Positions 16,861 to 25,785 are shown, counted from the first letter of the stretch. The stretch is DNA of 64,000 bases from JBLMYQ01 sp050260055 (GCA_050260055.1 JBLNBO010000007.1:15046-79045); one strand, 5' to 3'. The notes: a model not told the origin generated them from the sequence alone. Made by a program: numbers and translations.

Positions 16861-17958
16861 ATGCTTCTTCATGAAGGTGAAGTAAGAATACCGTCCGGCT
16901 GCGCCATCGCAGGTATAGTTAATAAAAAAGGCAAGGCGTTTTCCGGAGAAGATATAATTAAATCAATAGCACTTATGCGAGAACGTTCAAACGGGCTTGG
17001 CGGTGGGTTCGCTGCTTATGGTATATACCCTGAATACAAAGACCATTATGCTCTTCACTTGTTTTATGATGATAAAAAGTGCAAAGAGAATACTGAAGCA
17101 TTCCTTAATGAGAGATTCGATATAGAAATAGGCGGAAAGATACCAACAAATAGAGTAAATTCTATTGTTAATCCTCCGATTATTTGGAGATATTTCGTTA
17201 GGGTAAGAAAAGACAAACTTGCGGGTTCGGAAATAACGGAAGATGATTATGTTGCATATTGCGTAATGAAGATAAACAGTGAAATCCAAGGGGCTTTCGT
17301 AGTTTCAAGTGGCAAGAATATGGGAGCATTTAAAGCTGTTGGGTATCCGGAAGATGTAGGAGAATTTTATAAACTTGATTCTTACAAAGGTTACGCGTGG
17401 ACGGCGCATGGAAGATTTCCAACAAATACTCCTGGCTGGTGGGGAGGAGCACATCCTTTCACTTTATTGGATTGGTCAATTGTTCATAACGGAGAAATAT
17501 CATCATATGGTGCAAATCAAAGATATCTCGAGATGTTCGGGTATAAATGTACACTCCAAACAGATACCGAGGCAATAACATATATTTTTGATTTGCTGTT
17601 AAGAAAGCATCATCTTCCTCTGGAGGCTGTAGTAACGGCAATGGCGGCGCCTTTCTGGGAACAAATAAAGAATATGCCGGAGGAAAAAAAGGAACTTATT
17701 AAAGCTATTAGGGCGGTATATGGAAGTGCATTGGTTAACGGGCCATTTTCGGTCATATTAGGTTCTAGAAATGGTATAGTTGCATTGAATGATAGATTGA
17801 AGCTTAGATCTCTTGTAGCCGCAACTAAAGGCGATTACCTTTATGTTGCTAGTGAAGAGTCGGCAATAAGAAGGATATGCAAACACCCTGAGAAGGTATG
17901 GGCACCAAGGGGAGGCGAGCCGGTTATAGGCTTGCTTGAGGGGGTTGAGAAGATATGA
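16861..17958 (+). CDS. Glutamate synthase glutamine amidotransferase subunit (GltB domain 1)
   Basis: Class II glutamine amidotransferase that frees ammonia from glutamine for the synthase subunit. The likely N-terminal nucleophile is Cys14 in SGCAIAGIV, so a 13-residue propeptide would have to be removed. Other family marks are AHGRFPTNTPGWWGGAHPF, HNGEISSYGANQRYLE and TDTEAITYIFDLL. TTAGGGGGT is 5 nt before the ATG at 16861; a TTG at 16840 in frame is less likely. It overlaps the next gene by 4 nt (ATGA). It is first of a five-gene split glutamate synthase operon, as known from archaea and some anaerobes. Confidence 0.9.
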   Translation: MLLHEGEVRIPSGCAIAGIVNKKGKAFSGEDIIKSIALMRERSNGLGGGFAAYGIYPEYKDHYALHLFYDDKKCKENTEAFLNERFDIEIGGKIPTNRVNSIVNPPIIWRYFVRVRKDKLAGSEITEDDYVAYCVMKINSEIQGAFVVSSGKNMGAFKAVGYPEDVGEFYKLDSYKGYAWTAHGRFPTNTPGWWGGAHPFTLLDWSIVHNGEISSYGANQRYLEMFGYKCTLQTDTEAITYIFDLLLRKHHLPLEAVVTAMAAPFWEQIKNMPEEKKELIKAIRAVYGSALVNGPFSVILGSRNGIVALNDRLKLRSLVAATKGDYLYVASEESAIRRICKHPEKVWAPRGGEPVIGLLEGVEKI

Positions 17959-19457
17959 GCGTAAATTATCTTACTCCGGAATTTGAGATAATCAGGAATT
18001 ATGATAAATGTATTGAGTGCAAAGTGTGTGCTAGACAGTGCGCAAACGAGGTTCATACTTACGATCAGGATTATGAGAAGATGGTTTCGGACGAATCTTT
18101 ATGTGTAAATTGCCAGCGTTGTGTTACGCTGTGTCCAACTCATGCATTATGTATAAAAAAATATCCTCTGGAATTTAGGGAAAATGCAAATTGGACTGCA
18201 TCAACAATTAGAGAAATATACAAGCAGGCTGAAACTGGAGGAATTCTTCTTACTGGTATGGGTAATGACCTGCCATATCCTATTTATTGGGATAAAATGC
18301 TTTTAAATGCAAGCCAGGTTACAAATCCTTCAATTGACCCTTTAAGAGAACCAATGGAATTAAAGACTTTCTTAGGAAGGAAGCCTGATAAAATAAAGAT
18401 TGAAAACGGAAAACTATCTGAGGCTTTACCGCCGCAGTTAGAATTAGAAATACCGATTATGTTTTCTGCATTATCTTTTGGAGCAATCAGTTTGAATGCT
18501 GCCAAATCGCTTGCTATGGCGGCAAAGGATTTGGGAATTTACTGCAATACCGGAGAAGGCGGATTTCATAAAGATATCCGTGAATATGGGCCAAACACCA
18601 TTGTACAGGTGGCATCAGGGAGGTTCGGAGTTGATATTGATTATTTAAATACAGGCGCGGCAATTGAAATAAAAATTGGTCAAGGAGCCAAGCCCGGTAT
18701 CGGCGGACATTTGCCTGGAGAAAAAGTTGGAGAGGATGTATCCGAAACCAGAATGATACCTCTGGGCTCAGATGCTATTTCTCCTGCACCGCACCATGAT
18801 ATATATTCTATAGAAGATTTGAGACAGTTGATATATTCATTGAAGGAAGCAACAGGATATAAAAAGCCGGTTAGCGTAAAGATTGCTGCTGTTCATAATG
18901 CCGCGGCAATATGCTCAGGTATAGCCCGCGCCGGAGCTGACATTATTGCAATAGACGGCTATAGAGGAGGAACAGGAGCTACGCCAAAAAGAATAAGGGA
19001 TAATGTAGGTATTCCGATTGAGTTTGCACTTGCTGCTGTTGATGAAAGGCTCAGGGCTGAGGGCATAAGAAACCAGGTATCAATTGTAGCAGGAGGAAGC
19101 ATAAGGAATAGTGCAGATGTAATTAAAGCCATTGCTTTGGGTGCTGACGCAGTTAATATAGCAAGTTCTGCTTTGATTGCAATGGGCTGTCACATGTGTC
19201 AAAGATGCTATACAGGCAAATGCAACTGGGGAATAGCTACGCAGAATCCGAATCTTACCAAGAGATTGAATCCCGATATTGCATCCAAAAGATTGGTTAA
19301 CCTTATAAAAGCATGGTCACATGAAATAAAGGAAATGCTTGGCGGGATGGGAATTAATGCAATCGAAAGTTTGCGCGGCAATAAGCTTATGCTTAGAGGA
19401 ATAGGCCTTACGGACAGGGAGCTGAAGATACTGGGGATATTGCCAGCCGGAGAATAA
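17955..19457 (+). CDS. Glutamate synthase FMN subunit with ferredoxin domain (GltB domain 2)
   Basis: Makes glutamate from 2-oxoglutarate and channelled ammonia. Residues about 15-75 are a two-cluster ferredoxin domain (CIECKVCARQCANEV, then CVNCQRCVTLCPTHAL). From about 85 to the end is the FMN-binding barrel (SFGAISLNAAKSLAMAA, NTGEGGFHKDI, KIGQGAKPGIGGHLPGEKV, ASSALIAMGCHMCQRCYTGKC). The Cys cluster in the last motif matches the 3Fe-4S site of GltB. At 500 residues it is a stand-alone version of the middle domain of the 1500-residue enzyme. Confidence 0.92.
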   Translation: MSVNYLTPEFEIIRNYDKCIECKVCARQCANEVHTYDQDYEKMVSDESLCVNCQRCVTLCPTHALCIKKYPLEFRENANWTASTIREIYKQAETGGILLTGMGNDLPYPIYWDKMLLNASQVTNPSIDPLREPMELKTFLGRKPDKIKIENGKLSEALPPQLELEIPIMFSALSFGAISLNAAKSLAMAAKDLGIYCNTGEGGFHKDIREYGPNTIVQVASGRFGVDIDYLNTGAAIEIKIGQGAKPGIGGHLPGEKVGEDVSETRMIPLGSDAISPAPHHDIYSIEDLRQLIYSLKEATGYKKPVSVKIAAVHNAAAICSGIARAGADIIAIDGYRGGTGATPKRIRDNVGIPIEFALAAVDERLRAEGIRNQVSIVAGGSIRNSADVIKAIALGADAVNIASSALIAMGCHMCQRCYTGKCNWGIATQNPNLTKRLNPDIASKRLVNLIKAWSHEIKEMLGGMGINAIESLRGNKLMLRGIGLTDRELKILGILPAGE

Positions 19458-19498
19458 GAGTTGGAAAGTTGATATTTGACAGTTAAGCATCTATGATT

Positions 19499-19628
19499 TA
19501 ACCCTCATACTATCTTTCTCCCACAATTGGGAGAAACGAGCGGGCTTTATTATAAGGATTTTAGAATAAGACATCTAGTAATACTCTTCGTTCCTCTCGA
19601 TGGCGGGAGGAAGAAAGATGGAGGGTTA
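19499..19628. repeat. 130-bp element with TAACCCTC / GAGGGTTA ends
   Basis: The ends are inverted repeats: TAACCCTC at 19499-19506 and GAGGGTTA at 19621-19628. Next to the ends lie CTATCTTTCTCCC and GGGAGGAAGAAAGATG, which extend the pairing. An inner stem is CTCCCACAATTGGGAG. The first 42 nt closely match 54909-54951. It splits the glutamate synthase operon between the FMN subunit gene and the ferredoxin gene. It encodes nothing and looks like a miniature inverted-repeat element. Confidence 0.65.
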
Positions 19629-19661
19629 GAAAAATTGTATATTTAAAAAGGTGGAATTAAA

Positions 19662-20120
19662 ATGAGTAAAGTTGATAATCTTAAAAGGGTTTATGCTATA
19701 GAAGAAAAATGTGCAGGGTGCGGATTATGCCAGGTTTATTGTGCAGCTGCACATTCAAAGTATAAAAACGATATTGTTAAGGCGTATAAATTTAGCGATA
19801 AAAAGCCAATAACCAGAGTTGTGTTTGAAGAAAGAAAACCCCTCACGTTTGCACTCCAATGCAGACACTGTGAAGAAGCACAATGTACCAAAGCCTGTAT
19901 AACTGGAGCAATGCAAAAGGACCCTGAAACAGGTATTGTTACCAATGATATCTCAAGATGCATTGGATGTTGGTCATGCATAATGGCGTGCCCGTTTGGA
20001 AGCATTTCGAGGGATGAAAGTGAAAAAAAGATTGCCTCAAAATGTGATTTGTGTATAAATACAGGTGAAATGCCGGAATGTGTTAAGAATTGCCCTAATG
20101 AAGCACTAAAATATGAGTAA
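19662..20120 (+). CDS. 4Fe-4S ferredoxin-type electron transfer protein
   Basis: A 152-residue protein with four cysteine groups: CAGCGLCQVYC near residue 15, CRHCEEAQCTKAC near 67, CIGCWSCIMACPFG near 100, and CDLCINTGEMPECVKNC near 127. This is the multi-cluster pattern of CooF/HycB/DmsB-type subunits. It lies inside the glutamate synthase operon, so it probably carries electrons between the flavoprotein encoded next (20142-21413) and the FMN/ferredoxin subunit (inference). AAAAGGTGGAATT precedes the ATG. Confidence 0.85.
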   Translation: MSKVDNLKRVYAIEEKCAGCGLCQVYCAAAHSKYKNDIVKAYKFSDKKPITRVVFEERKPLTFALQCRHCEEAQCTKACITGAMQKDPETGIVTNDISRCIGCWSCIMACPFGSISRDESEKKIASKCDLCINTGEMPECVKNCPNEALKYE

Positions 20121-20141
20121 ATTTATTACTGGAGGTAATAT

Positions 20142-21413
20142 ATGCAGTATGTTATAATCGGAAACTCAGCTGCTGCAATCGGGTGCGTTGAAGGAATCAG
20201 AAAGAACGATAATGAAAACAAGATTATTATTATTTCAAACGAGAATTATCATACTTATTCCCGTCCTTTGATATCTTATTACCTTGAAGGCAAAGTAGAT
20301 GAAAGTCAAATGAGATATAGGGAGTATGATTTCTATACAAAGAACAATGTTGAGTCTCGCCTTGGTACAAGGGCAGTATGGGTTGATACAAATACGCATG
20401 AGGTAGTTCTAGAAAATAATGAAAGAATACATTTTGATAAATTGCTGATTGCAACAGGTGGAAAACCTTTTGTTCCTCATATGGAAGGCCTGGGAAAGGC
20501 GGGAATTTATACATTCCTTGACCTTGACAGCGCAAAAGCTTTAAAAAATGCATGCTATCCGGGGGCAAAAGCAGTTGTCGTCGGTGCGGGGCTAATCGGA
20601 TTAAAAGTTGCCGAAGCCCTTGTAAAATTGAATGTAGAGGTTACGGTTATAGAATTGGCTAACAGGGTACTAAGCTCTATACTTGATGAAAAAGCTGCAG
20701 GAATTGTACAAAAACATTTAGAAAGCCATGGAATAAAGTTTTTCTTAAATAACAGCGTAAAATATTTAAATGGCGATTGGTCTGTTAATTCGGTAACCTT
20801 AAATGATGATTACTGGATGGAATGTAATTTTGTTGTAGTAGCAATAGGTGTGGTTCCTAATGTTGATATTTTAAATGATACTGGTTTGCAATTGAACAGA
20901 GGCCTTGTGGTTGATAGCTTTATGAAAACAAATATTGATGATATTTATTCTGCAGGTGATGTTTGCGAAACTCTTGATATATTAAGTGGGAATAAAAGGC
21001 TTATTCCAATTCTTCCGGGAGCATATAAACAAGGCGAAACGGCTGGAGTTAATATGTCTGGAGGCAATGTAGAATATGAAGGCAGTATGGCTATGAATTC
21101 AATAGGGCTTTTTAGGCTTCCTATGATAACCGCCGGAATTGTAAGGCCTGAAGGAGAAGAATTTGAGATATTGGAAGAAGTTGATGTTGAGAAATCATCT
21201 ATGAGGAGAATAGTGCTAAAAGATAACCGGATTGTCGGATATATCTTGCTCAACAATATTGATAGGGCAGGAATCCTTACAAATCTTATAAAAGAAAGAA
21301 TTGATGTTTCTGAATTTAAAAATAAGTTGCTTCTAAGTGATTTTGGGTATGCGGATTTGCCCAAAAATTACAGAAAAGAGAAAATGCTTGGCAGTAAGGT
21401 GGTGAATTCATGA
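20142..21413 (+). CDS. FAD/NAD(P)-dependent oxidoreductase of the glutamate synthase operon
   Basis: Pyridine nucleotide-disulphide reductase family flavoprotein. FAD-binding IIGNSAAAIGCVEGIR is at the N terminus, NAD(P)-binding VVVGAGLIGLKVAEAL near residue 147, and the second FAD motif near 268 (TNIDDIYSAGDVCE). The pair of active-site cysteines of disulphide reductases is absent, so it more resembles NADH-rubredoxin or nitrite-reductase-type flavoproteins. It would feed electrons from NAD(P)H through the ferredoxin subunit to glutamate synthase. It starts 21 nt after the ferredoxin gene (GGAGGTAAT) and overlaps the next gene by 4 nt. Confidence 0.88.
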   Translation: MQYVIIGNSAAAIGCVEGIRKNDNENKIIIISNENYHTYSRPLISYYLEGKVDESQMRYREYDFYTKNNVESRLGTRAVWVDTNTHEVVLENNERIHFDKLLIATGGKPFVPHMEGLGKAGIYTFLDLDSAKALKNACYPGAKAVVVGAGLIGLKVAEALVKLNVEVTVIELANRVLSSILDEKAAGIVQKHLESHGIKFFLNNSVKYLNGDWSVNSVTLNDDYWMECNFVVVAIGVVPNVDILNDTGLQLNRGLVVDSFMKTNIDDIYSAGDVCETLDILSGNKRLIPILPGAYKQGETAGVNMSGGNVEYEGSMAMNSIGLFRLPMITAGIVRPEGEEFEILEEVDVEKSSMRRIVLKDNRIVGYILLNNIDRAGILTNLIKERIDVSEFKNKLLLSDFGYADLPKNYRKEKMLGSKVVNS

Positions 21414-22147
21414 AAATGATTGATGCTGAAGGTATTCATTATTCGCAATTAAATACAATGATTAAAGAGGCATTGACTGCTGGTGCTAAAGATATACACT
21501 TAAAAAATGTTGAAGGGCAAAGGTATATCGGTGATGGATTGACAGGAAGCCAGAGAATTGTTATAGAGGGAACTCCGGGCAACGATATGGCAGCTTATAT
21601 GAATGGTATAGAGATTATTGTTAAAGGAAATGCCCAGGATGCTGCTGCGAATACAATGAATGAAGGACTTATAGTCATACATGGCAATGCCGGAGATACA
21701 TTAGGGTATGCAATACGAGGAGGAGAAGTATTCGTAAAAGGAAATGTAGGTTATAGAGTTGGTATTCATATGAAAGAATATAAAGAAAAAATTCCTGTTC
21801 TAATCATTGGTGGAAAAGCTGGAGATTTTCTAGGCGAGTATATGGCCGGGGGTAGGATAATACTTTTGGGCTTGAATTTAAGCGATTCAGAGGAAGCTCT
21901 TGGGAATTTCTGTGGAACAGGTATGCATGGAGGAGAAATATTTATTAGAGGCGGCATGGATTCATCAAAGCTGGGAAAAGAAGTAAGATTATCGGAAACG
22001 GACGAGGATGATTTGAATTTCTTGAGCAGCTATGTTGAGAGGTTTGCGGAATATTTCGGCTTTAGTTATGACTATATTATGAAAAAAGGATTTGTTAAAC
22101 TAACTCCGTATGATAAAAGGCCATATGGAAATCTATACGCATACTAA
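21410..22147 (+). CDS. Glutamate synthase GXGXG-domain subunit (GltB domain 3)
   Basis: The C-terminal beta-helix domain of GltB as a separate 245-residue protein. The family pattern of repeated Gly turns is clear: YIGDGLTGSQRIVIEG, GNAQDAAANTMNEGLIVIHGNAGDTLGYAIRGGEVFVKGN, GGKAGDFLGEYMAGGRIILLG, and FCGTGMHGGEIFIRGG. It has a structural and tunnel-forming role in the complete enzyme. It is translationally coupled to the flavoprotein gene (ATGA overlap) and is last in the operon, followed by a strong terminator. Confidence 0.92.
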   Translation: MKMIDAEGIHYSQLNTMIKEALTAGAKDIHLKNVEGQRYIGDGLTGSQRIVIEGTPGNDMAAYMNGIEIIVKGNAQDAAANTMNEGLIVIHGNAGDTLGYAIRGGEVFVKGNVGYRVGIHMKEYKEKIPVLIIGGKAGDFLGEYMAGGRIILLGLNLSDSEEALGNFCGTGMHGGEIFIRGGMDSSKLGKEVRLSETDEDDLNFLSSYVERFAEYFGFSYDYIMKKGFVKLTPYDKRPYGNLYAY

Positions 22148-22153
22148 TGCAGC

Positions 22154-22191
22154 TTATAAAAAAACAACTGTTTCTCAGTTGTTTTTTATAA
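22154..22191 (+). terminator. Terminator of the glutamate synthase operon
   Basis: Stem of 16-17 bp (TTATAAAAAAACAACTG and complement, 5-nt loop) with a TTTTTT run in the 3' arm. Confidence 0.85.
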
Positions 22192-22212
22192 GAATAATGA
22201 AACAATTTAAAA

Positions 22213-22256
22213 CATAAAAAAAGAGAATGGCACTGTATTAAGAGCCATTCTCTTTT
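22213..22256 (-). terminator. Terminator of the minus-strand gene at 22266
   Basis: AAAAGAGAATGGC and GCCATTCTCTTTT form a 13-bp stem with a 12-nt loop. On the minus strand it is followed by a T run. Confidence 0.85.
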
Positions 22257-22265
22257 AAAGGGGGG

Positions 22266-22826
22266 TTAACCTAGGGTCGCTTCATATATAAAGGTTGTCT
22301 GATCACCTTCAACTATAGATTTTACTTTCTTTAACTGGGATAACTTAGCTCCAATTAGTTCGGTTGCTCTCTTGAAGTACCCAACAACTGTGTACTCAAA
22401 GTAAATGTGCGGTACAGGAATTTCTACTCCCTTAAGAGTACATTTGTTTCCTTCTATTGTAGCTTCGAACTTACCGCAGTCAACATAATAGGCTTTGAAT
22501 ACTAATGGGAGTTTGGAAGTTATAAACTCGTTTATATTACCTGATGAAAGATAAGGTTTATATGGTCCTTCAGTTAATGAAAACTGTGCTGAAGCTTCTC
22601 CCATTTCCCAAAATGCTTTTTCGTTTCCGTTGTGAAATGTTTTAAGGAATTCGTCCTGCAACTTTAAGAAGTCGCTCAAAGGTATTAAAGTTGTTGTTAA
22701 AATACTGTTGCTGAAGAATGGGATCTTCTTTGATACATCTTCAATGAATTTGTCCCAAGCGTCCTGACCAAATTTTTTAATTGTTTCATCTCTTCTTGAA
22801 ATAAATGCAGTACCTTTTACTTGCAT
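22266..22826 (-). CDS. Conserved-looking soluble protein of unknown function (186 aa)
   Basis: AAGGAGGATTTC lies just before the ATG. The product is soluble, with mixed alpha/beta pattern: an N-terminal KGTAFISRRDETIKKFGQDAWDKFIEDV, a middle helical part, and a C-terminal strand-rich part (YYVDCGKFEATIEGNKCTLKGVEIP). The layout is a little like the DUF2378 or heme-NO-binding/V4R type of sensor, but I cannot assign a family with certainty. It has its own terminator and stands alone, divergent from the fapR operon. Confidence 0.7.
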   Translation of the reverse strand: MQVKGTAFISRRDETIKKFGQDAWDKFIEDVSKKIPFFSNSILTTTLIPLSDFLKLQDEFLKTFHNGNEKAFWEMGEASAQFSLTEGPYKPYLSSGNINEFITSKLPLVFKAYYVDCGKFEATIEGNKCTLKGVEIPVPHIYFEYTVVGYFKRATELIGAKLSQLKKVKSIVEGDQTTFIYEATLG

Positions 22827-23122
22827 AATGAAATCCTCCTTATTTTTATTATTAGTTATTTCTATTAATGATTACCTTAATATAATTTCGTATATGAAGG
22901 TAATTTATTCTTGCTGGGATAAAAGAATATACAAATCGTATGAGAAGAAAAAATGAAAACATTAATAATACTGGAAAAAGAATACAAGAATATTTTAGAA
23001 CATAAAAATGGTTAATTTTACTATACAATTTAATAATAATGCATCTTATATGTGTTTGTCAATTATTTATTGAAAATAAAGTCGAAATTTGTTACATGCT
23101 TATAATTTAGATTTATTGCATA

Positions 23123-23151
23123 TTGCAAATGAAAAAAAAATATAATATACT
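23123..23151 (+). promoter_or_regulatory. Promoter of the fapR-plsX-fab operon
   Basis: TTGCAA (23123-23128), a 17-nt spacer and TATACT (23146-23151). An alternative -10, TATAAT at 23141, has a poorer spacing. The FapR-type operator begins 14 nt after the -10. Confidence 0.5.
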
Positions 23152-23164
23152 TTGAATAACAAAT

Positions 23165-23181
23165 TTAGTACCTGATAATAA
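23165..23181 (+). promoter_or_regulatory. FapR-type operator
   Basis: TTAGTACCTGATAATAA contains the TTAGTACCT half-site known from Bacillus FapR operators, followed by an imperfect inverted half. It lies near the expected transcription start of the operon whose first gene encodes FapR, the usual autoregulatory arrangement. Confidence 0.7.
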
Positions 23182-23192
23182 GAGGTGTTATT

Positions 23193-23759
23193 ATGTCGAA
23201 GGCATCTCTTTCCAAAATGGAAAGACACCAAAAACTAATTGAAAAGACAAAAGAAGACCCATTCTTAAAAGATGAGGAGTTAGCTGAACTTTTCGTTGTA
23301 AGTGTTCAAACTATCAGACTTGACAGGATGGAGTTGGGAATCCCTGAACTTAGGGAGAGGTTAAAAGAAGTTGCAATAGCAAATCAGAAAAAAATAAGAT
23401 CCCTGGATAGCCAGGATATTATAGGTGAAATAGTTGACCTTGAACTTGGCCAAAAAGGGATAGCAATTCTTGAAGCTACTGCAGGAATGGTTTTTGAAAG
23501 AAATAAAATAGTTCGGGGACACTACATATATTCACTTGCTGAAACTCTTGCAATTTCAGTGATTGATGCACAAGTAGCTCTTATTGGAGTTGCTAATATA
23601 AAATATAAAAAACCTGTATATCAGGGAGATTTACTTGTTGCTAAAGCAGAGGTAAAAAGGAAGAAGGTAAATAGCTTTATTGTTTGGGTTGTAATAAGCA
23701 ATAAAAATATTGAAGTTTTTAGAGGGAAATTCTTATTAAAGGCAGTTACCGAAATTTAA
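23193..23759 (+). CDS. fapR: Transcription factor FapR
   Basis: Malonyl-CoA-responsive repressor of fatty acid and phospholipid synthesis. The N-terminal helix-turn-helix covers residues about 8-55 (KTKEDPFLKDEELAELFVVSVQTIRLDRMELGIPELRERLK). The C-terminal part is a hot-dog fold that binds malonyl-CoA (IVRGHYIYSLAETLAISVID, then KKPVYQGDLLVAKAEVKR). The length of 188 residues is normal. It heads plsX-fabH-fabD-fabG-acpP, with an operator-like sequence in its own promoter. Confidence 0.95.
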   Translation: MSKASLSKMERHQKLIEKTKEDPFLKDEELAELFVVSVQTIRLDRMELGIPELRERLKEVAIANQKKIRSLDSQDIIGEIVDLELGQKGIAILEATAGMVFERNKIVRGHYIYSLAETLAISVIDAQVALIGVANIKYKKPVYQGDLLVAKAEVKRKKVNSFIVWVVISNKNIEVFRGKFLLKAVTEI

Positions 23760-23777
23760 CTTTCATGAGGTGGAGAA

Positions 23778-24791
23778 ATGAAAATAGTTGTAGATGTAAT
23801 GGGTGGGGATAATGCTCCAGAAGAGCTAATAAAAGGCTGTATTTCAGCTTTGGATATTATCGAATCGGAAATGGTGTTAGTTGGAAAAAGTAAGATTATA
23901 GAGGAATATTTAAATAAATTTGGATGTAAAAACCCCCGAATTACTATACATGATGCACAAGAGGTTGTTGAAAATGAAGATGTGCCTACAAAAGCTATCA
24001 AGGCAAAAAAAGATTCGTCTATGGTGGTGGGCTTAAATCTTTTGAAGGAAGGGAATGGAGATGCTTTTCTCTCAGCCGGTAATACTGGAGCACTAATGAC
24101 TGGAGCTCTCTTAATAGTTGGAAGGATGAAAGGGGTAGATAGGCCTGCACTTGCTCCCATTATCCCTACATATGCCGGAAAGGTTCTTGTTGTAGATGGA
24201 GGATCAAATTCAAACTGTAAACCGGAAAATTTGTTACAGTTTGCGATAATGGGTGATATATATATGAAAACAACCTTTGGGTTGGAGAATCCAAGGATTG
24301 GGCTTGTAAATATTGGGACAGAAGAAATAAAGGGTAATGACCTTGCAAAAAGCACATACGGCCTTTTAAAAAATTCAGGGTTAAATTTTATTGGAAATAT
24401 CGAAGGAAGAGATATCCCGATGGGAATGGTTGATATAGCTGTATGTGACGGGTTTGTGGGGAATGTTATTCTAAAGGTAGTTGAAGGAATGGGCAAGGTG
24501 TTTGGCACTATGATAAAAGAAGAAGTCGGACATAGTTTAATATCAAAAATCGGCGGATTGTTTTTGCTTTCTTCATTTAAAAATTTAAAAAAGAGAATGG
24601 ATTATACTGAGTATGGCGGAGCATTATATTTAGGATTGGAAAAGCCAGTTATAAAATGCCATGGTACATCTAAAGCAGCAGCGATTAAATATTCTATTTT
24701 GCAAGCAGAAAATTTCATAAAAAATAATACAGTTGAAAAGATTCGCCAGAATCTGACTTTTAAGGAGGAAAAGATTATTGAGCCAAGTTGA
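23778..24791 (+). CDS. plsX: Phosphate acyltransferase PlsX
   Basis: Makes acyl-phosphate from acyl-ACP for phospholipid synthesis by the PlsX/PlsY route. Typical segments are VDVMGGDNAPEELIKGC at the start, DAFLSAGNTGALMTGA and GLVNIGTEEIKGN. The length of 337 residues is usual. CATGAGGTGGAGAA precedes the ATG. It overlaps fabH by 14 nt. Confidence 0.97.
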   Translation: MKIVVDVMGGDNAPEELIKGCISALDIIESEMVLVGKSKIIEEYLNKFGCKNPRITIHDAQEVVENEDVPTKAIKAKKDSSMVVGLNLLKEGNGDAFLSAGNTGALMTGALLIVGRMKGVDRPALAPIIPTYAGKVLVVDGGSNSNCKPENLLQFAIMGDIYMKTTFGLENPRIGLVNIGTEEIKGNDLAKSTYGLLKNSGLNFIGNIEGRDIPMGMVDIAVCDGFVGNVILKVVEGMGKVFGTMIKEEVGHSLISKIGGLFLLSSFKNLKKRMDYTEYGGALYLGLEKPVIKCHGTSKAAAIKYSILQAENFIKNNTVEKIRQNLTFKEEKIIEPS

Positions 24792-25785
24792 AAGACATGT
24801 TGGCATCATAGGTTTAGGAAGCTTTGTTCCTGATAAGGTTTTGAATAATTTTGACCTGGAAAAGATGGTTGATACATCTGATGAGTGGATTAGAACCAGA
24901 ACAGGAATTAGTGAGAGAAGAATTTCAGATGAAGAATTTACAACAACTGATTTAGCATATAATGCTGCAAAGAAATCGCTGGAAAGTGCGAAAATGAGTG
25001 CTGAAGAAATTGATTTAATAATAGCAGCGACAATTACTTCGGATATGTATACACCTTCAACAGCTTGTGCAGTTCAAGCAAAGCTCGGTGCTGTAAAGGC
25101 AGCAGCTTTTGATATAAATTCTGCATGTACAGGGTTTATTTATGGCATTAATATTGCCAGCCAGTTTATTTTAACAGGATACTATAAGAATGTACTTGTA
25201 ATAGGTGCTGACAAGATGTCTGCAATAGTAGACTGGACTGATAGGAATACATGTGTTCTTTTTGGTGATGGTGCAGGTGCGGCAGTACTTTCACTGGTAG
25301 ATGGAAAAGAAGGAATACTTGCTATAAATATAGGGTCTGATGGCTTGACTGGAAATTGCCTAACCGTACCTTCCTGTAATATTACACAAAAAGAAAAAGA
25401 AAAAAGGATATCGGGAAACTATAGAACAGTTTGGATGGATGGAGGGGAAGTCTTTAAGTTCGCAGTAAGGATTCTTGTTTCTGAGACTCTCGAAATATTA
25501 GATAAGGCAAAAATTAATCTTTCAGATGTGAAGTTGATTATTCCTCACCAAGCGAATATCAGAATAATTGACGGAGCATCAAAAAGACTTGAGATAGATA
25601 ACGAAAAAATATTCACAAATATTCATAAGTACGGAAATATGTCTGCAGCTTCAATCCCTGTGGCACTAAATGAAGCAGTTAATGAAGGGAAAATAAATAA
25701 AGGGGATGTTGTTGTACTGGTTGGTTTCGGAGGAGGATTAACCTGGGGATCTGCTTTAATCAAGTGGAATAAGGAGAATAATTGA
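24778..25785 (+). CDS. fabH: 3-oxoacyl-ACP synthase III (FabH)
   Basis: Starts fatty acid synthesis by condensing acetyl-CoA with malonyl-ACP. The catalytic triad is visible: Cys in NSACTGFIYG (about residue 112), His in IPHQANIR, and Asn in YGNMSAAS. It starts with TTG inside the plsX end, behind TAAGGAGGAAAAG. The length of 335 residues is slightly more than the usual 320 or so. It directly abuts fabD with no gap. Confidence 0.95.
   Translation: MSQVERHVGIIGLGSFVPDKVLNNFDLEKMVDTSDEWIRTRTGISERRISDEEFTTTDLAYNAAKKSLESAKMSAEEIDLIIAATITSDMYTPSTACAVQAKLGAVKAAAFDINSACTGFIYGINIASQFILTGYYKNVLVIGADKMSAIVDWTDRNTCVLFGDGAGAAVLSLVDGKEGILAINIGSDGLTGNCLTVPSCNITQKEKEKRISGNYRTVWMDGGEVFKFAVRILVSETLEILDKAKINLSDVKLIIPHQANIRIIDGASKRLEIDNEKIFTNIHKYGNMSAASIPVALNEAVNEGKINKGDVVVLVGFGGGLTWGSALIKWNKENN

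Larger units (their letters stand above)
22827..23192. other. Divergent intergenic region before fapR
   Basis: 366 nt between the minus-strand unknown gene and fapR. It holds the fapR promoter and operator at its right end. The rest is AT-rich with no ORF or structure that I could support. The rpmF and DUF177 genes that often precede this cluster in clostridia are absent. Confidence 0.4.

Noticed and set aside
23756..24508. A 250-codon open frame antisense to plsX
   Set aside because: It lies opposite a certain gene, has no ribosome binding site and its product is a Pro/Ile/Ser-rich shadow of plsX codons.
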